Counted from the first letter of the stretch, positions 1 through 6,409 are shown. The stretch: DNA of 12,930 bases from Spirochaetota bacterium (GCA_023396665.1 JAEWVL010000339.1:1-12930); one strand, 5' to 3'. Made by a program: numbers and translations. Notes: generated by a model not told the origin, from the sequence alone.

Positions 1-58
1 CCGTATACCATGAATACGTTTCAAGAAACAGAATTGTCGGGCATTTTGAAATTTTTTT

Positions 59-2488
59 TCATTTTAGAAAAAAATGCAGAATCTTGCCGAGAATCCGGTC
101 TCTCCTTGTCAAATTCAGAAAACCGATCAGTTTCGTCAGACCACTTTCTTTCATTTGAGCGCCGGCGCTCATGTTGACCATGTTTCGAAGAGGTGATTCG
201 AGTATCATCGCTTTTACCGCAGTCAGTTTGAAATCAGATGCGCCGTTTTCACTGTTTCCGTTGGCTTCTTCGGGTTTGTTTTTTTTGGAAAAAGAGGCGT
301 CACCGAACATCATCTCCGCATGATGTAAGGCTTTGCGGTAGATAAATTTTCCAACAGGATGATCTGCGAGCTCTTCCACACGTGTGTTTCTGCTTATACG
401 ACCGCTACGGTCGGTGGGCAGGGCGTTTCGAAATACCAGCTCAACTTTCGGAGGGTTTACCCTTTGCGAGCTTTCAATTGAAACTGTCAGAACCTGACAA
501 ATCTCTTTTGAGGACTTTCCGATCGATATCACATAATCACCGGGATTTACAATCCATTGTTTCTGATCAACATGATAAAATGCGAAACTTCGCTTGTTCA
601 GTTCGAATCGAATTGTTTTCTTTTCACCGGCCGCAATTTGTATTTTCTCGAAAGCTTTCAGTTCCTTGACCGGTCGATCTACGCAGGGACTTTTTTCCCC
701 GACATATAGCTGAACAATCTCTTTCCCCGCCATATCTCCTGTATTTGCAATATCAACTGAAATGACAACGGTTTCGTTATCGTTCCATGTTTTCCTGTCG
801 CAATGAATGTTGGAATACTCATAGCTGGTATAACTGAGACCATAGCCGAAGGGGTAGAGAAGATCGGTCGAGAATTTGTCGTGATAGCGGTAACCGACAT
901 ATAATCCCTCCTTGTAGACAACTTCACCTTTATCACCGGGCATGTTGCCGAAAGCGGGATCATCCTTTTCATCTTTCAAAAAGCTTTCCGCCAGTTTGCC
1001 AGAGGGGTTGTGTTTGCCGAAAAGTATATCAGCCATGGCTTTCGCTCCGGCCTGGCCCAGAAGGTATCCTTCTACGATGGCTTTGACTTTCGGTTCAAAA
1101 GGCATCTTGACCGGTGAGCCGTTGGACAGAATGATCACCACCCTGTCATTGACGGCGCAGACTGCATCGATGAGCGCAAGCTGTTCAGGCGGCATATTCA
1201 AATGCAAGCGGTCACTTGCCTCTGTTTCATATTCATCGGTAAGACCGGCGCTGATTATCACGATGTCGCTGTCTTTGGCAATATTCCTCGCTTCTTCCAG
1301 AAGAACATCATTAAAACAATCCCCCCCCTCGCAATAGCCTCTTGCAAAAAGTACTGTAGAGTTGCCGGCAAGCGTTTTTATCGAGTCCAGCAGGGTCTCC
1401 ACTTTGTAGGGGTTGATATGAGAGCTTCCCCCGCCCTGAAATCTCGGATTTTGAGCAAAATCACCAATCACGGCAATCTTCTGCCGGCTGCTATTATCAA
1501 GGGGAAGTATCCCCCCTTCGTTTTTCAAAAGAACAACGCACTCTTTCGCGGCTTCATAGGCGAATCGGTGATGCGCTTCCTTGTCATATGGGCCCGGCGT
1601 TACTGATTTTCGATTTGCCGTTATTTTGAGAAAGGCATTGATTAATCTCTCAACGGCCGTATCCAGCTGCTCAATTGAAAGCGTTCCCTTGGTAATCTGC
1701 CTGATAATCTTCTCAGGACCTATCTTTCCGCTTGTCGGCATTTCAAGGTCAAGGCCTGCCGCAATCGATTTGTGCAGTTCGTCGACCGCACCCCAGTCCG
1801 AAACCACAAAGCCCTCAAAGCCCCATTCGCCGCGCAGTATGTCGTTGAGAATATATGAATTCTCGGCGAGGTAGGTGCCGTTTACACGGTTATACGAGCA
1901 CATCACGCTCATCGGCTGGCTTTCCCGTACCGGAATTTCAAAAGCACACAGGTAAATCTCTCTGAGAGTGCGCTCGTCGACTACCGCATTGATCGTGTTT
2001 CTCCATCGCTCCTGATTGTTAACCGCAAAATGCTTAAGGGAGGTGCCGACACCGTGTTTCTGCAGTCCGCGAATATGTGCCGCAGCAAGTTTTCCGGCAA
2101 GGTAGGGATCTTCGGAAAAATACTCGAAGTTGCGTCCGCACAGAGGGCTTCTCTTGATATTGTTCGCCGGGCCTAGAACGATGGCTACATTTTCCGCCGC
2201 GGCCTCTTCTCCGATGTACGAGCCGACCTTTTCAAGAAGATCCGTATCAAATGATGCTGCAAGTGCACATGCGGGGGGAAAGCAGATCGCATTTTGCGCC
2301 TCGTTCACACCGAGGTGATCGCTTTTGTCCACCTGTTTTCGAAGACCGTGAGGTCCGTCGATCAGAAGCATTGACGCAATATCATATTGCTCAATCGGCT
2401 GGGTCTTCCAGAACGTCATACCGCTGACAAAATATGCTTTTTCCCTGAGACTCAGTGTTTTGACGATTTCTTTCGCGTTCATAGGCAT
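59..2488 (-). CDS. Glycoside hydrolase family 3 beta-glucosidase-type enzyme, cytosolic
   Basis: Predicted retaining exo-beta-glycosidase (GH3) that removes terminal beta-linked sugars, probably from imported oligosaccharides; the exact sugar cannot be read from sequence. The 809 residues show the N-terminal TIM-barrel motifs LIDGPHGLR (42-50), the KH pair at 152-153 in SLKHFAVNNQE, and the nucleophile D231 in FVVSDWG. The alpha/beta sandwich starts near 310 and carries EYETEASDR (419-427), where the general acid/base Glu (421 or 423) is expected. A fibronectin-III-like domain follows (about 575-665, with GKEIVQLYVGEKSP and RPVKELKAFEKI). The last ~130 residues form a helical tail of a kind I recall from many Clostridia-type GH3 enzymes. 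There is no signal peptide, so the enzyme should be cytoplasmic. GAGGA lies 3 bases before M1; M3 is a possible alternative start with a spacing of about 9. No terminator is visible in the 58 bases downstream. The neighbour is divergent, so no operon is evident. Confidence 0.96.
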   Translation of the reverse strand: MPMNAKEIVKTLSLREKAYFVSGMTFWKTQPIEQYDIASMLLIDGPHGLRKQVDKSDHLGVNEAQNAICFPPACALAASFDTDLLEKVGSYIGEEAAAENVAIVLGPANNIKRSPLCGRNFEYFSEDPYLAGKLAAAHIRGLQKHGVGTSLKHFAVNNQERWRNTINAVVDERTLREIYLCAFEIPVRESQPMSVMCSYNRVNGTYLAENSYILNDILRGEWGFEGFVVSDWGAVDELHKSIAAGLDLEMPTSGKIGPEKIIRQITKGTLSIEQLDTAVERLINAFLKITANRKSVTPGPYDKEAHHRFAYEAAKECVVLLKNEGGILPLDNSSRQKIAVIGDFAQNPRFQGGGSSHINPYKVETLLDSIKTLAGNSTVLFARGYCEGGDCFNDVLLEEARNIAKDSDIVIISAGLTDEYETEASDRLHLNMPPEQLALIDAVCAVNDRVVIILSNGSPVKMPFEPKVKAIVEGYLLGQAGAKAMADILFGKHNPSGKLAESFLKDEKDDPAFGNMPGDKGEVVYKEGLYVGYRYHDKFSTDLLYPFGYGLSYTSYEYSNIHCDRKTWNDNETVVISVDIANTGDMAGKEIVQLYVGEKSPCVDRPVKELKAFEKIQIAAGEKKTIRFELNKRSFAFYHVDQKQWIVNPGDYVISIGKSSKEICQVLTVSIESSQRVNPPKVELVFRNALPTDRSGRISRNTRVEELADHPVGKFIYRKALHHAEMMFGDASFSKKNKPEEANGNSENGASDFKLTAVKAMILESPLRNMVNMSAGAQMKESGLTKLIGFLNLTRRDRILGKILHFFLK

Positions 2489-2651
2489 TAATCCTCAGAC
2501 TTGATTTATTGAAAAGTACTGCTGCTAATCGGGTATTGCAAAAAAGAACAGATAGCCGCATTTATTGCATTTTTGGCATATCTTCGGGCGAGTCACATGC
2601 CGCAATACAGCCCATTTCGAATACATTGACGGCTTATACTCCCCTGATAAT

Positions 2652-2677
2652 GCCGGGTATCCCGGCTTTTACCCGGC
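2652..2677 (+). promoter_or_regulatory. Two mutually exclusive GC hairpins, attenuator- or terminator-like
   Basis: GCCGGG (2652-2657) can pair with CCCGGC (2661-2666) over a 3-base loop, directly followed by TTTT (2667-2670). This is terminator-like on the plus strand. The same left arm, extended to GCCGGGTA (2652-2659), can instead pair perfectly with TACCCGGC (2670-2677). One arm thus has two alternative partners. Only a plus-strand transcript would see the T-run downstream of the stem. The SET gene begins about 170 bases further on. Function is inference. Confidence 0.45.
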
Positions 2678-2682
2678 GCAGC

Positions 2683-2697
2683 TTGATCCCTGATCAA
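2683..2697. promoter_or_regulatory. Small inverted repeat, possible operator
   Basis: TTGATC (2683-2688) and GATCAA (2692-2697) are perfect 6-base arms around CCT. It lies six bases beyond the GC hairpin cluster. It is short enough to arise by chance. It may be a repressor site or part of the folded leader. Confidence 0.25.
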
Positions 2698-2726
2698 AAC
2701 GAAAAACATGTAACAAGTATTTAATA

Positions 2727-2756
2727 ATGAAGAAAAAAAACAAACTTTTTCTTCAT
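2727..2756. repeat. Perfect 11-bp AT-rich inverted repeat
   Basis: ATGAAGAAAAA (2727-2737) is exactly complementary to TTTTTCTTCAT (2746-2756), with an 8-base loop. The element has an A-run on the left arm and a T-run on the right. It could act as a weak bidirectional terminator between the divergent genes or as a regulator site. The stem is too AT-rich for a typical intrinsic terminator. It lies 27 bases upstream of the candidate -35 of the SET gene. Confidence 0.5.
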
Positions 2757-2782
2757 AAAGTTCGGCGCTATCGGTTATTAAT

Positions 2783-2809
2783 TTGACTTTTGATTCTAAT
2801 TAAAATAAT
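2783..2809 (+). promoter_or_regulatory. Candidate sigma70 promoter for the SET gene
   Basis: TTGACT (2783-2788, 5/6 to the -35 consensus) and AATAAT (2804-2809, 5/6 to the -10) are separated by 15 bases, which is short. The surroundings are AT-rich. Transcription would begin near 2816, leaving a leader of about 29 bases with the TGAGGTG ribosome site. If correct, the upstream hairpins at 2652-2756 would lie outside this transcript and act as DNA sites or on a longer transcript. Confidence 0.4.
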
Positions 2810-2844
2810 GGCATCTATTCTTTAACTTCACTTTGAGGTGCACA

Positions 2845-3390
2845 GTGATACTTAAAAAAACTAAATCCAACGGCCAGTTTGGTGTGTTTGCGGGTCGTGG
2901 ATTTGCAGAGGGCGAACTGCTCTTCTGCCATGACGAGTGGATCGAGGATGAGAAGTATGGCTGGTCGGTGCTCAGCGTCGAGGAAATTGAGGCGCTTGAC
3001 CCTGTAAGACGCGAGCTTTTTCTGCGTTACAGCTATGACATCAGTTTCGGTTACTCAATTGGAACCTTTGACTGGCAGAATGCCCGTCATGTTTCCAATT
3101 TCATGAACCATTCCTGCTCTCCAAACATGATGTACGATTACAACGATAACATCATCGCCAAGCGGGATATCGCCGAGGGGGAGGAGTTGACTGTCGACTA
3201 CGGCACTTTTGTTGTCAACTTTGACCAGGATTTTACCTGCGCATGCGGATCGGCGAATTGCCGTTCCTCAATCAGAAAGGATGACTGGAAATTTCTCATG
3301 TTTGAGTATCAACTCCATTTCCCGACTTTCATGCACCCTGTCCTGACTGCACAGCTTGTGTCGCCGACGGTGATGCGTTCTGTATCGTAA
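2845..3390 (+). CDS. SET-domain protein (putative protein-lysine methyltransferase)
   Basis: Predicted SAM-dependent lysine methyltransferase of the SET family, 181 residues, made almost only of the SET core plus a post-SET zinc motif. Visible motifs are NGQFGVFAGRGF (9-20, SAM-binding strand region), NFMNHSCSPN (85-94, the NHSC motif), EELTVDYG (113-120, with the catalytic-type Tyr119) and a post-SET CxCx4C (Cys132, Cys134, Cys139) that would bind zinc with Cys91. A hydrophobic tail follows. The start is the GTG at 2845, not the TTG at 2833, because TGAGGTG lies 5-11 bases before the GTG and would overlap the earlier start. Bacterial SET proteins are known (Chlamydia is the best studied) but targets in free-living bacteria are mostly unknown; the substrate here cannot be predicted. 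The gene stands alone and is closed by a strong terminator. Confidence 0.9.
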   Translation: MILKKTKSNGQFGVFAGRGFAEGELLFCHDEWIEDEKYGWSVLSVEEIEALDPVRRELFLRYSYDISFGYSIGTFDWQNARHVSNFMNHSCSPNMMYDYNDNIIAKRDIAEGEELTVDYGTFVVNFDQDFTCACGSANCRSSIRKDDWKFLMFEYQLHFPTFMHPVLTAQLVSPTVMRSVS

Positions 3391-3405
3391 TTTTGAATTT
3401 TGCGG

Positions 3406-3431
3406 GCGGCACCCTTTCAGGTGCCGCTTTT
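3406..3431 (+). terminator. Intrinsic terminator after the SET gene
   Basis: GCGGCACC (3406-3413) pairs perfectly with GGTGCCGC (3420-3427) over the loop CTTTCA and is followed at once by TTTT (3428-3431). It begins 16 bases after the SET stop codon and separates that gene from the TPR gene. Confidence 0.85.
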
Positions 3432-3474
3432 CATTTCTGCTTGACTTTCTTTATCCCCCCTGTTTTCTACTGCC

Positions 3475-4029
3475 ATGAATACTAAACGCCACATTGTACC
3501 CGTCATTTTCCTGCTGGCGGCAATCGCCCTCGCGCTGATTGTATCCCTTGTCCTTTATAACAGGCAGCGTAATCGCTGGCAGCCGCTCAACAGCGAACTG
3601 GCAACGCAGCTTAATGAGAGTTCGCGCCGCATCGCCGATGGCGACAACCAGGGGGCCCGTGAGCTTCTTGAGGATATGGCCAGGGTGAATCCCGGCAGTG
3701 AGATGATTCCCTACAACCTCGGTATCACCTATATGAACGAACGGCAATATGAACAGGCCGTGAAACACTTCAGCAGATCGATTAAAATGCATCCCACAAT
3801 GGGCGCTCATCTGAACCGGGCATGGTGCCACAAAATGCTCGATAACAATCAGAAAGCGATCGACGATTATTCACGGGTTATCGCGATGAACCCCGATTTC
3901 GCGCAGGCGTACTATGAACGGGGCTTTCTTCTTATGCTTCTTAAAAGGGGGGATGAGGCCAGGGCGGATCTCGAACGTGCGGAGCGTCTCGGTCTTACCA
4001 AAGCCAGGACGCTTCTTGATCAGCTTTGA
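3475..4029 (+). CDS. Membrane-anchored TPR protein
   Basis: A 184-residue protein with a short basic N terminus (KRH at 4-6) and a single hydrophobic helix (about 7-27). No lipobox or clear cleavage site is present, so it is probably a signal anchor. Four tetratricopeptide-type helical pairs follow, at about 42-74, 76-108, 109-142 and 143-176; the middle two are clearest (YNLGITYMNERQYEQAVKHF and HLNRAWCHKMLDNNQKAIDD). The repeats should face the periplasm or outside and act as a protein-binding scaffold; the partner is unknown. It lies after the SET terminator and is followed by a weak hairpin, so it is likely its own transcript. The ATG has no Shine-Dalgarno sequence (CTACTGCC precedes it), unlike its neighbours. 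TTGACT at 3441-3446 would place transcription start very near the ATG. Confidence 0.88.
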   Translation: MNTKRHIVPVIFLLAAIALALIVSLVLYNRQRNRWQPLNSELATQLNESSRRIADGDNQGARELLEDMARVNPGSEMIPYNLGITYMNERQYEQAVKHFSRSIKMHPTMGAHLNRAWCHKMLDNNQKAIDDYSRVIAMNPDFAQAYYERGFLLMLLKRGDEARADLERAERLGLTKARTLLDQL

Positions 4030-4042
4030 ATAGTGAACATTT

Positions 4043-4057
4043 CCGGCATGTTGCCGG
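4043..4057 (+). terminator. Short GC hairpin after the TPR gene
   Basis: CCGGCA (4043-4048) and TGCCGG (4052-4057) form a 6-bp stem with a 3-base loop, 14 bases after the stop codon. The T-run (TTTT at 4064-4067) is offset by six bases, so this is at best a weak terminator. Confidence 0.35.
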
Positions 4058-4111
4058 TAGCCATTTTGTACAGGAACTCTTTCGTGTGCCAGTCACTTAC
4101 CGGTTTCGTTT

Positions 4112-4153
4112 GTGACTTTATTGTCACGAAAAAGTTAGCCTATTGTAACAATA
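4112..4153 (+). promoter_or_regulatory. Candidate promoter with two inverted repeats upstream of the nitroreductase
   Basis: Two palindromes lie close together: GTGAC-TTTATT-GTCAC (4112-4127) and TATTGT-A-ACAATA (4141-4153). A plausible promoter lies across them: TTGTCA (4121-4126, 5/6 to the -35) and TGTAAC (4144-4149, 4/6 to the -10), 17 bases apart. The -35 would overlap the first repeat and the -10 the second, as expected for repressor operators. The regulator is not identifiable from sequence; the first repeat does not match the CRP/FNR spacing. Confidence 0.45.
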
Positions 4154-4211
4154 TAGCGCCCGAGTGAACAAATAAAGTAACTGATGATCACCCGCCTTAT
4201 GGAGGTTTACT

Positions 4212-4811
4212 GTGGATAAAAATTTTATGCAGGCCGTTCAATCAAGAAGAAGCATGTACGCGCTCGGCGCGGAATCAACAATAGATGATGAACGAATAAA
4301 ACAGATAGTGTCTCATGCGCTTTTGCATGCTCCATCGCCCTTCAATTCGCAAAGTGCGCGGGTAGTCGTTTTGTTTTCGCAGAATCATGCGAAACTGTGG
4401 AGCATCGTCGAGAATGCGCTTCGGTCGGTGGTTCCGGTCGAAAATTTTGACAAGACGAAAGAGCGTGTCGATTCGTTTGCGGCGGCTTTTGGGACGGTGC
4501 TGTTCTTCGAAGACCAGAGCGTCGTGACAAAACTGCAGACCGATTTCGCCCTGTACAAAGACAATTTCCCGGGATGGTCGCTGCAGTCAAGCGGCATGCT
4601 GCAGTACATTGTCTGGACCGCCCTCGAAGCTGAAGGTCTCGGTGCTTCACTTCAGCACTACAATCCTCTGATTGACAAGGCGGTTCAGCGGCAATGGAAT
4701 ATTCCTGCCGACTGGCGTCTGATATCGCAAATGCCCTTCGGAAAACCGCTTGCGCAGCCGGGTGAGAAGGAGTATCAACCGCTTGACTCGCGTCTGCTGG
4801 TTTTCAATTAA
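4212..4811 (+). CDS. Nitroreductase family flavoprotein, Frm2/CinD-like
   Basis: Predicted FMN-dependent NAD(P)H oxidoreductase of the nitroreductase superfamily, 199 residues, likely a cytosolic homodimer. Motifs are SRRSMYAL (11-18, Arg pair for FMN phosphate), PSPFNSQSAR (41-50, with the typical Asn-Ser-Gln), SSGMLQYIVWTALEAEGLGASLQHYNP (about 126-152, the helix and glycine turn of the second FMN site) and QMPFGKP (173-179). The pattern and ~200-residue length match the branch that includes yeast Frm2/Hbn1 and lactococcal CinD better than NfsA/NfsB. Proteins of that branch reduce quinones and nitroaromatics and are linked to oxidative or metal stress; the natural substrate here is unknown. 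GTG start at 4212 with GGAGG 6 bases upstream. Probably controlled at the paired palindromes upstream. Confidence 0.9.
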   Translation: MDKNFMQAVQSRRSMYALGAESTIDDERIKQIVSHALLHAPSPFNSQSARVVVLFSQNHAKLWSIVENALRSVVPVENFDKTKERVDSFAAAFGTVLFFEDQSVVTKLQTDFALYKDNFPGWSLQSSGMLQYIVWTALEAEGLGASLQHYNPLIDKAVQRQWNIPADWRLISQMPFGKPLAQPGEKEYQPLDSRLLVFN

Positions 4812-4817
4812 TCTCGC

Positions 4818-4857
4818 ATTAAGCTCGGCATTTGATTCGAAATAAGCCGAGCTTAAT
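4818..4857. repeat. Long perfect hairpin between nitroreductase and tag
   Basis: ATTAAGCTCGGC (4818-4829) is exactly complementary to GCCGAGCTTAAT (4846-4857); the loop can add ATTT/AAAT pairing (4830-4833 with 4840-4843). The 12-bp stem starts seven bases after the nitroreductase stop. No T-run follows on either strand, so it is not a standard intrinsic terminator. It may protect the 3' end of the mRNA, help factor-dependent termination, or belong to a dispersed repeat family. Confidence 0.55.
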
Positions 4858-5006
4858 CGCGGTTTATCAGCGCCTGTATAGCTGAGACTTTAATTTTACC
4901 GCAATTTTGCTTGCTTCGTTTCGCAAATCTGTGCATAGTTGTAATGATTGAGCGGAGTGTTTACACGTATCCCCTCGCAAATATTTATTTTAACGGGTAT
5001 TGTTGT

Positions 5007-5594
5007 ATGAAAGAACCTTCACGCTGTCCCTGGTGTCTGGGTGACGAGCAGTATATTGCCTATCATGACGAAGTGTGGGGACGTCCCGTGCTTGATCCGC
5101 GCGATCTTTTCGCGAAACTCTGCCTTGACGGTCAGCAGGCCGGGCTGTCATGGATTACCATTCTCAAAAAATGGAAGAACTACGAAGAGGCCTTCGACGG
5201 TTTCGACCCTGAGCGGGTTGCGCTTTTCGATGCGGCGAAGGTCGAGACGCTGATGCGCAATCCCGGAATAGTTCGAAACCGTCTCAAAGTGCTGTCGGTA
5301 ATACAGAATGCGCGATCCTATCTGGCGCTTGGCGAGAGCGGAAAGGACTTCACGCAATTCATCTGGTCATTTACCGGCGCGAAGCCGCTTATAAACCGGC
5401 GTCACACCTTAAGCGAAATTCCGGTCGCCAGCCCCGAGTCAGAGGCCATGTCGAAGGCTTTGAAAAAGGCCGGTTTCACCTTCGTCGGGCCGACAATCTG
5501 CTACGCCTTCATGCAGGCGGTGGGTATCGTCAACGATCATCTCGTCGAGTGCAGTTCATATCAGGAATGTATGCGGCTGCAGAAGAAAATATGA
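5007..5594 (+). CDS. tag: DNA-3-methyladenine glycosylase I
   Basis: Base-excision repair enzyme that removes 3-methyladenine from alkylated DNA, a member of the helix-hairpin-helix superfamily with a structural zinc. The 195 residues align along nearly their whole length with E. coli Tag (187 aa). The zinc ligands Cys7 and His20 (in RCPWCLGDEQYIAYH) and His178 and Cys182 (in NDHLVEC) correspond to Cys4, His17, His175 and Cys179 of E. coli. The family signatures GQQAGLSWITILKK, LSEIPV and KKAGFTFVGPTICYAFMQA are present. The ATG at 5007 is chosen because homology starts immediately after it; the frame stays open upstream to 4911 but that part resembles nothing. Only a weak GGG (4995-4997) serves as ribosome site. 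It faces the hicAB pair convergently, 35 bases away, with no obvious terminator between. Confidence 0.96.
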   Translation: MKEPSRCPWCLGDEQYIAYHDEVWGRPVLDPRDLFAKLCLDGQQAGLSWITILKKWKNYEEAFDGFDPERVALFDAAKVETLMRNPGIVRNRLKVLSVIQNARSYLALGESGKDFTQFIWSFTGAKPLINRRHTLSEIPVASPESEAMSKALKKAGFTFVGPTICYAFMQAVGIVNDHLVECSSYQECMRLQKKI

Positions 5595-5629
5595 GTACCG
5601 TTTTTCATCCAATCGTGAAATGCTCTTGT

Positions 5630-6037
5630 TCAGGCGCGCCGGCGCCCGGCGACGTATTCGGCCGCCGCGTTCAGAAAAAGACCAGAGCGGCTATCATTGT
5701 GTTCGGCCGCGTATTCGTCGATCTTTTTCAGCAGCGATTCGGGAACGGATATGGTGACCTTTCGGGCTTTTCCCGATATTCCCGATATGTCGATTGAGGT
5801 GACCGCCCAGAATGAATCCCGATAGTCTTCGTGTGCGATATAGCGCTCGATATCAGAGGGCAGGGGGATATCCTCACCGTCAAATACGATACCCTCGATG
5901 TGACAGAGTATGGCTTCCCTGGCGTTGAGTATCGCCTCTTTCACCGTTCTTCCTGAAGAAAAACAGCCCGCAAGATCGGGCACCCTGACAAAATATTCCG
6001 CATCCACTTCTTTGTGAATCGCAATCGGGTAGGTCAT
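5630..6037 (-). CDS. hicB: HicB-type antitoxin with ribbon-helix-helix domain
   Basis: Antitoxin that should bind and neutralise the HicA RNase and repress its own operon. The 135 residues show the N-terminal HicB fold (1-60), with the typical VPDLAGCFSSGRTVKEAILN (19-38), and a linker ending in FWAVTSIDIS. A C-terminal ribbon-helix-helix DNA-binding segment (about 91-132) has strand ARKVTISVP and helices ESLLKKIDEYA and SRSGLFLNAAAEYVA. The ATG follows the hicA stop codon with no base between. GGAGGAG lies in the last codons of hicA just before it, so the two are very probably translationally coupled. The C terminus ends in an Arg-rich tail (GRRRA). Gene order toxin then antitoxin is usual for hicAB. 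Confidence 0.88.
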   Translation of the reverse strand: MTYPIAIHKEVDAEYFVRVPDLAGCFSSGRTVKEAILNAREAILCHIEGIVFDGEDIPLPSDIERYIAHEDYRDSFWAVTSIDISGISGKARKVTISVPESLLKKIDEYAAEHNDSRSGLFLNAAAEYVAGRRRA

Positions 6038-6223
6038 CTACTCCTCCGCAATAGCAAGCTGTTTAATGGTATTTGCCATATTCTCGGAAATATCGCTTCG
6101 TGGTGGTGGAAGCGTTACCTTTCCTTTTTTCTTCGCATGTCTGAACTGGTAGTGTTTTCCCCGAACGTTGAAAAGTATCCAGCCCTCGTCTTCAAATTGC
6201 TTCATCAATTCGGTAACTTTCAT
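6038..6223 (-). CDS. hicA: HicA-type mRNA interferase toxin
   Basis: Small toxin of the HicA family (double-stranded RNA-binding-like fold) that cuts mRNA and tmRNA and blocks translation when free of HicB. The 61 residues match the usual family length. The conserved motif RGKHYQF contains His24, at the position of the catalytic histidine known in the family, and the basic strand KKKGKVTLPPP (31-41) follows. The start is the ATG at 6223; the frame is open to 6319, but those 32 extra residues do not resemble HicA. A GGGG (minus strand, 7 bases before the ATG) is the only ribosome-site candidate, so toxin translation may be weaker than that of HicB, which has GGAGGAG. GATAAT at 6246-6251 on the minus strand is a possible -10 with a poor -35. 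Confidence 0.87.
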   Translation of the reverse strand: MKVTELMKQFEDEGWILFNVRGKHYQFRHAKKKGKVTLPPPRSDISENMANTIKQLAIAEE

Positions 6224-6282
6224 GGCAAACCCCGTCACAAGCGCTATTATCGTCCCGATGGCGCAGTCGCAGGTGCCGCCAC

Positions 6283-6301
6283 GCATCATTTTGCACGATG
6301 C
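6283..6301. promoter_or_regulatory. Inverted repeat upstream of hicA, possible HicB operator
   Basis: GCATC (6283-6287) and GATGC (6297-6301) flank a 9-base spacer, about 60 bases upstream of the hicA start and upstream of its possible -10 (6246-6251). HicB with an RHH domain normally binds palindromes in its own promoter region. The arms are short, so this is only a candidate. Confidence 0.25.
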
Positions 6302-6374
6302 TGACGGCTTCTGCACCACGTAAACAAGGTAGCCAGAAGCGGCGTAAGGGTCAATTTTTCCCGGCGCTTTTTAT

Positions 6375-6406
6375 TCGGGCAGCTGTGTTTTTTTACAGCC
6401 GCCGAA
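6375..6406 (-). terminator. Imperfect hairpin after the large lipoprotein gene
   Basis: On the minus strand TTCGGCGGCTGT (6406-6395) can pair with ACAGCTGCCCGAA (6386-6375, with one bulge) across an A-rich loop, starting four bases past the stop codon. After the hairpin the sequence is A-rich rather than T-rich, so efficient intrinsic termination is doubtful; it may mark or protect the transcript end. Confidence 0.35.
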
Positions 6407-6409
6407 CAC

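Larger units (their letters stand above)
2489..2844. other. Divergent intergenic region between GH3 and SET genes
   Basis: These 356 bases separate two divergently transcribed genes. A 71-codon open frame on the plus strand (2509-2724, TTG start) has no ribosome site and no recognisable product and runs through hairpins, so I do not call it. The region contains a GC-rich hairpin cluster (2652-2677), a short AT/GC inverted repeat (2683-2697), an 11-bp perfect AT-rich inverted repeat (2727-2756) and a candidate promoter for the SET gene (2783-2809). Only a weak promoter for GH3 can be proposed on the minus strand (TTGCAA and TACTTT, 17 apart). Confidence 0.8.

Noticed and set aside
18..29. GTTTC-AA-GAAAC inverted repeat downstream of GH3
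   Set aside because: Arms of only five bases, no T-run, nothing to tie it to a function.
942..1606. Overlapping plus-strand open frames opposite the GH3 gene (also 382-669, 1581-1874, 2130-2318)
   Set aside because: Antisense shadows; the GH3 frame is motif-rich across the same bases.
2509..2724. 71-codon plus-strand frame in the divergent intergenic region
   Set aside because: TTG start without ribosome site, no recognisable protein features, and it runs through the hairpin cluster.
4111..4127. CRP/FNR-like site TGTGA...TCAC
   Set aside because: The spacing between half sites is 8, not 6, and the outer bases do not match; kept only as a generic inverted repeat.
4911..5006. N-terminal extension of tag
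   Set aside because: The added 32 residues have no counterpart in Tag proteins; homology begins right after the ATG at 5007.
6224..6319. N-terminal extension of hicA
   Set aside because: HicA proteins are about 60 residues and the match begins at the Met encoded at 6223; the extension overlaps a possible -10.
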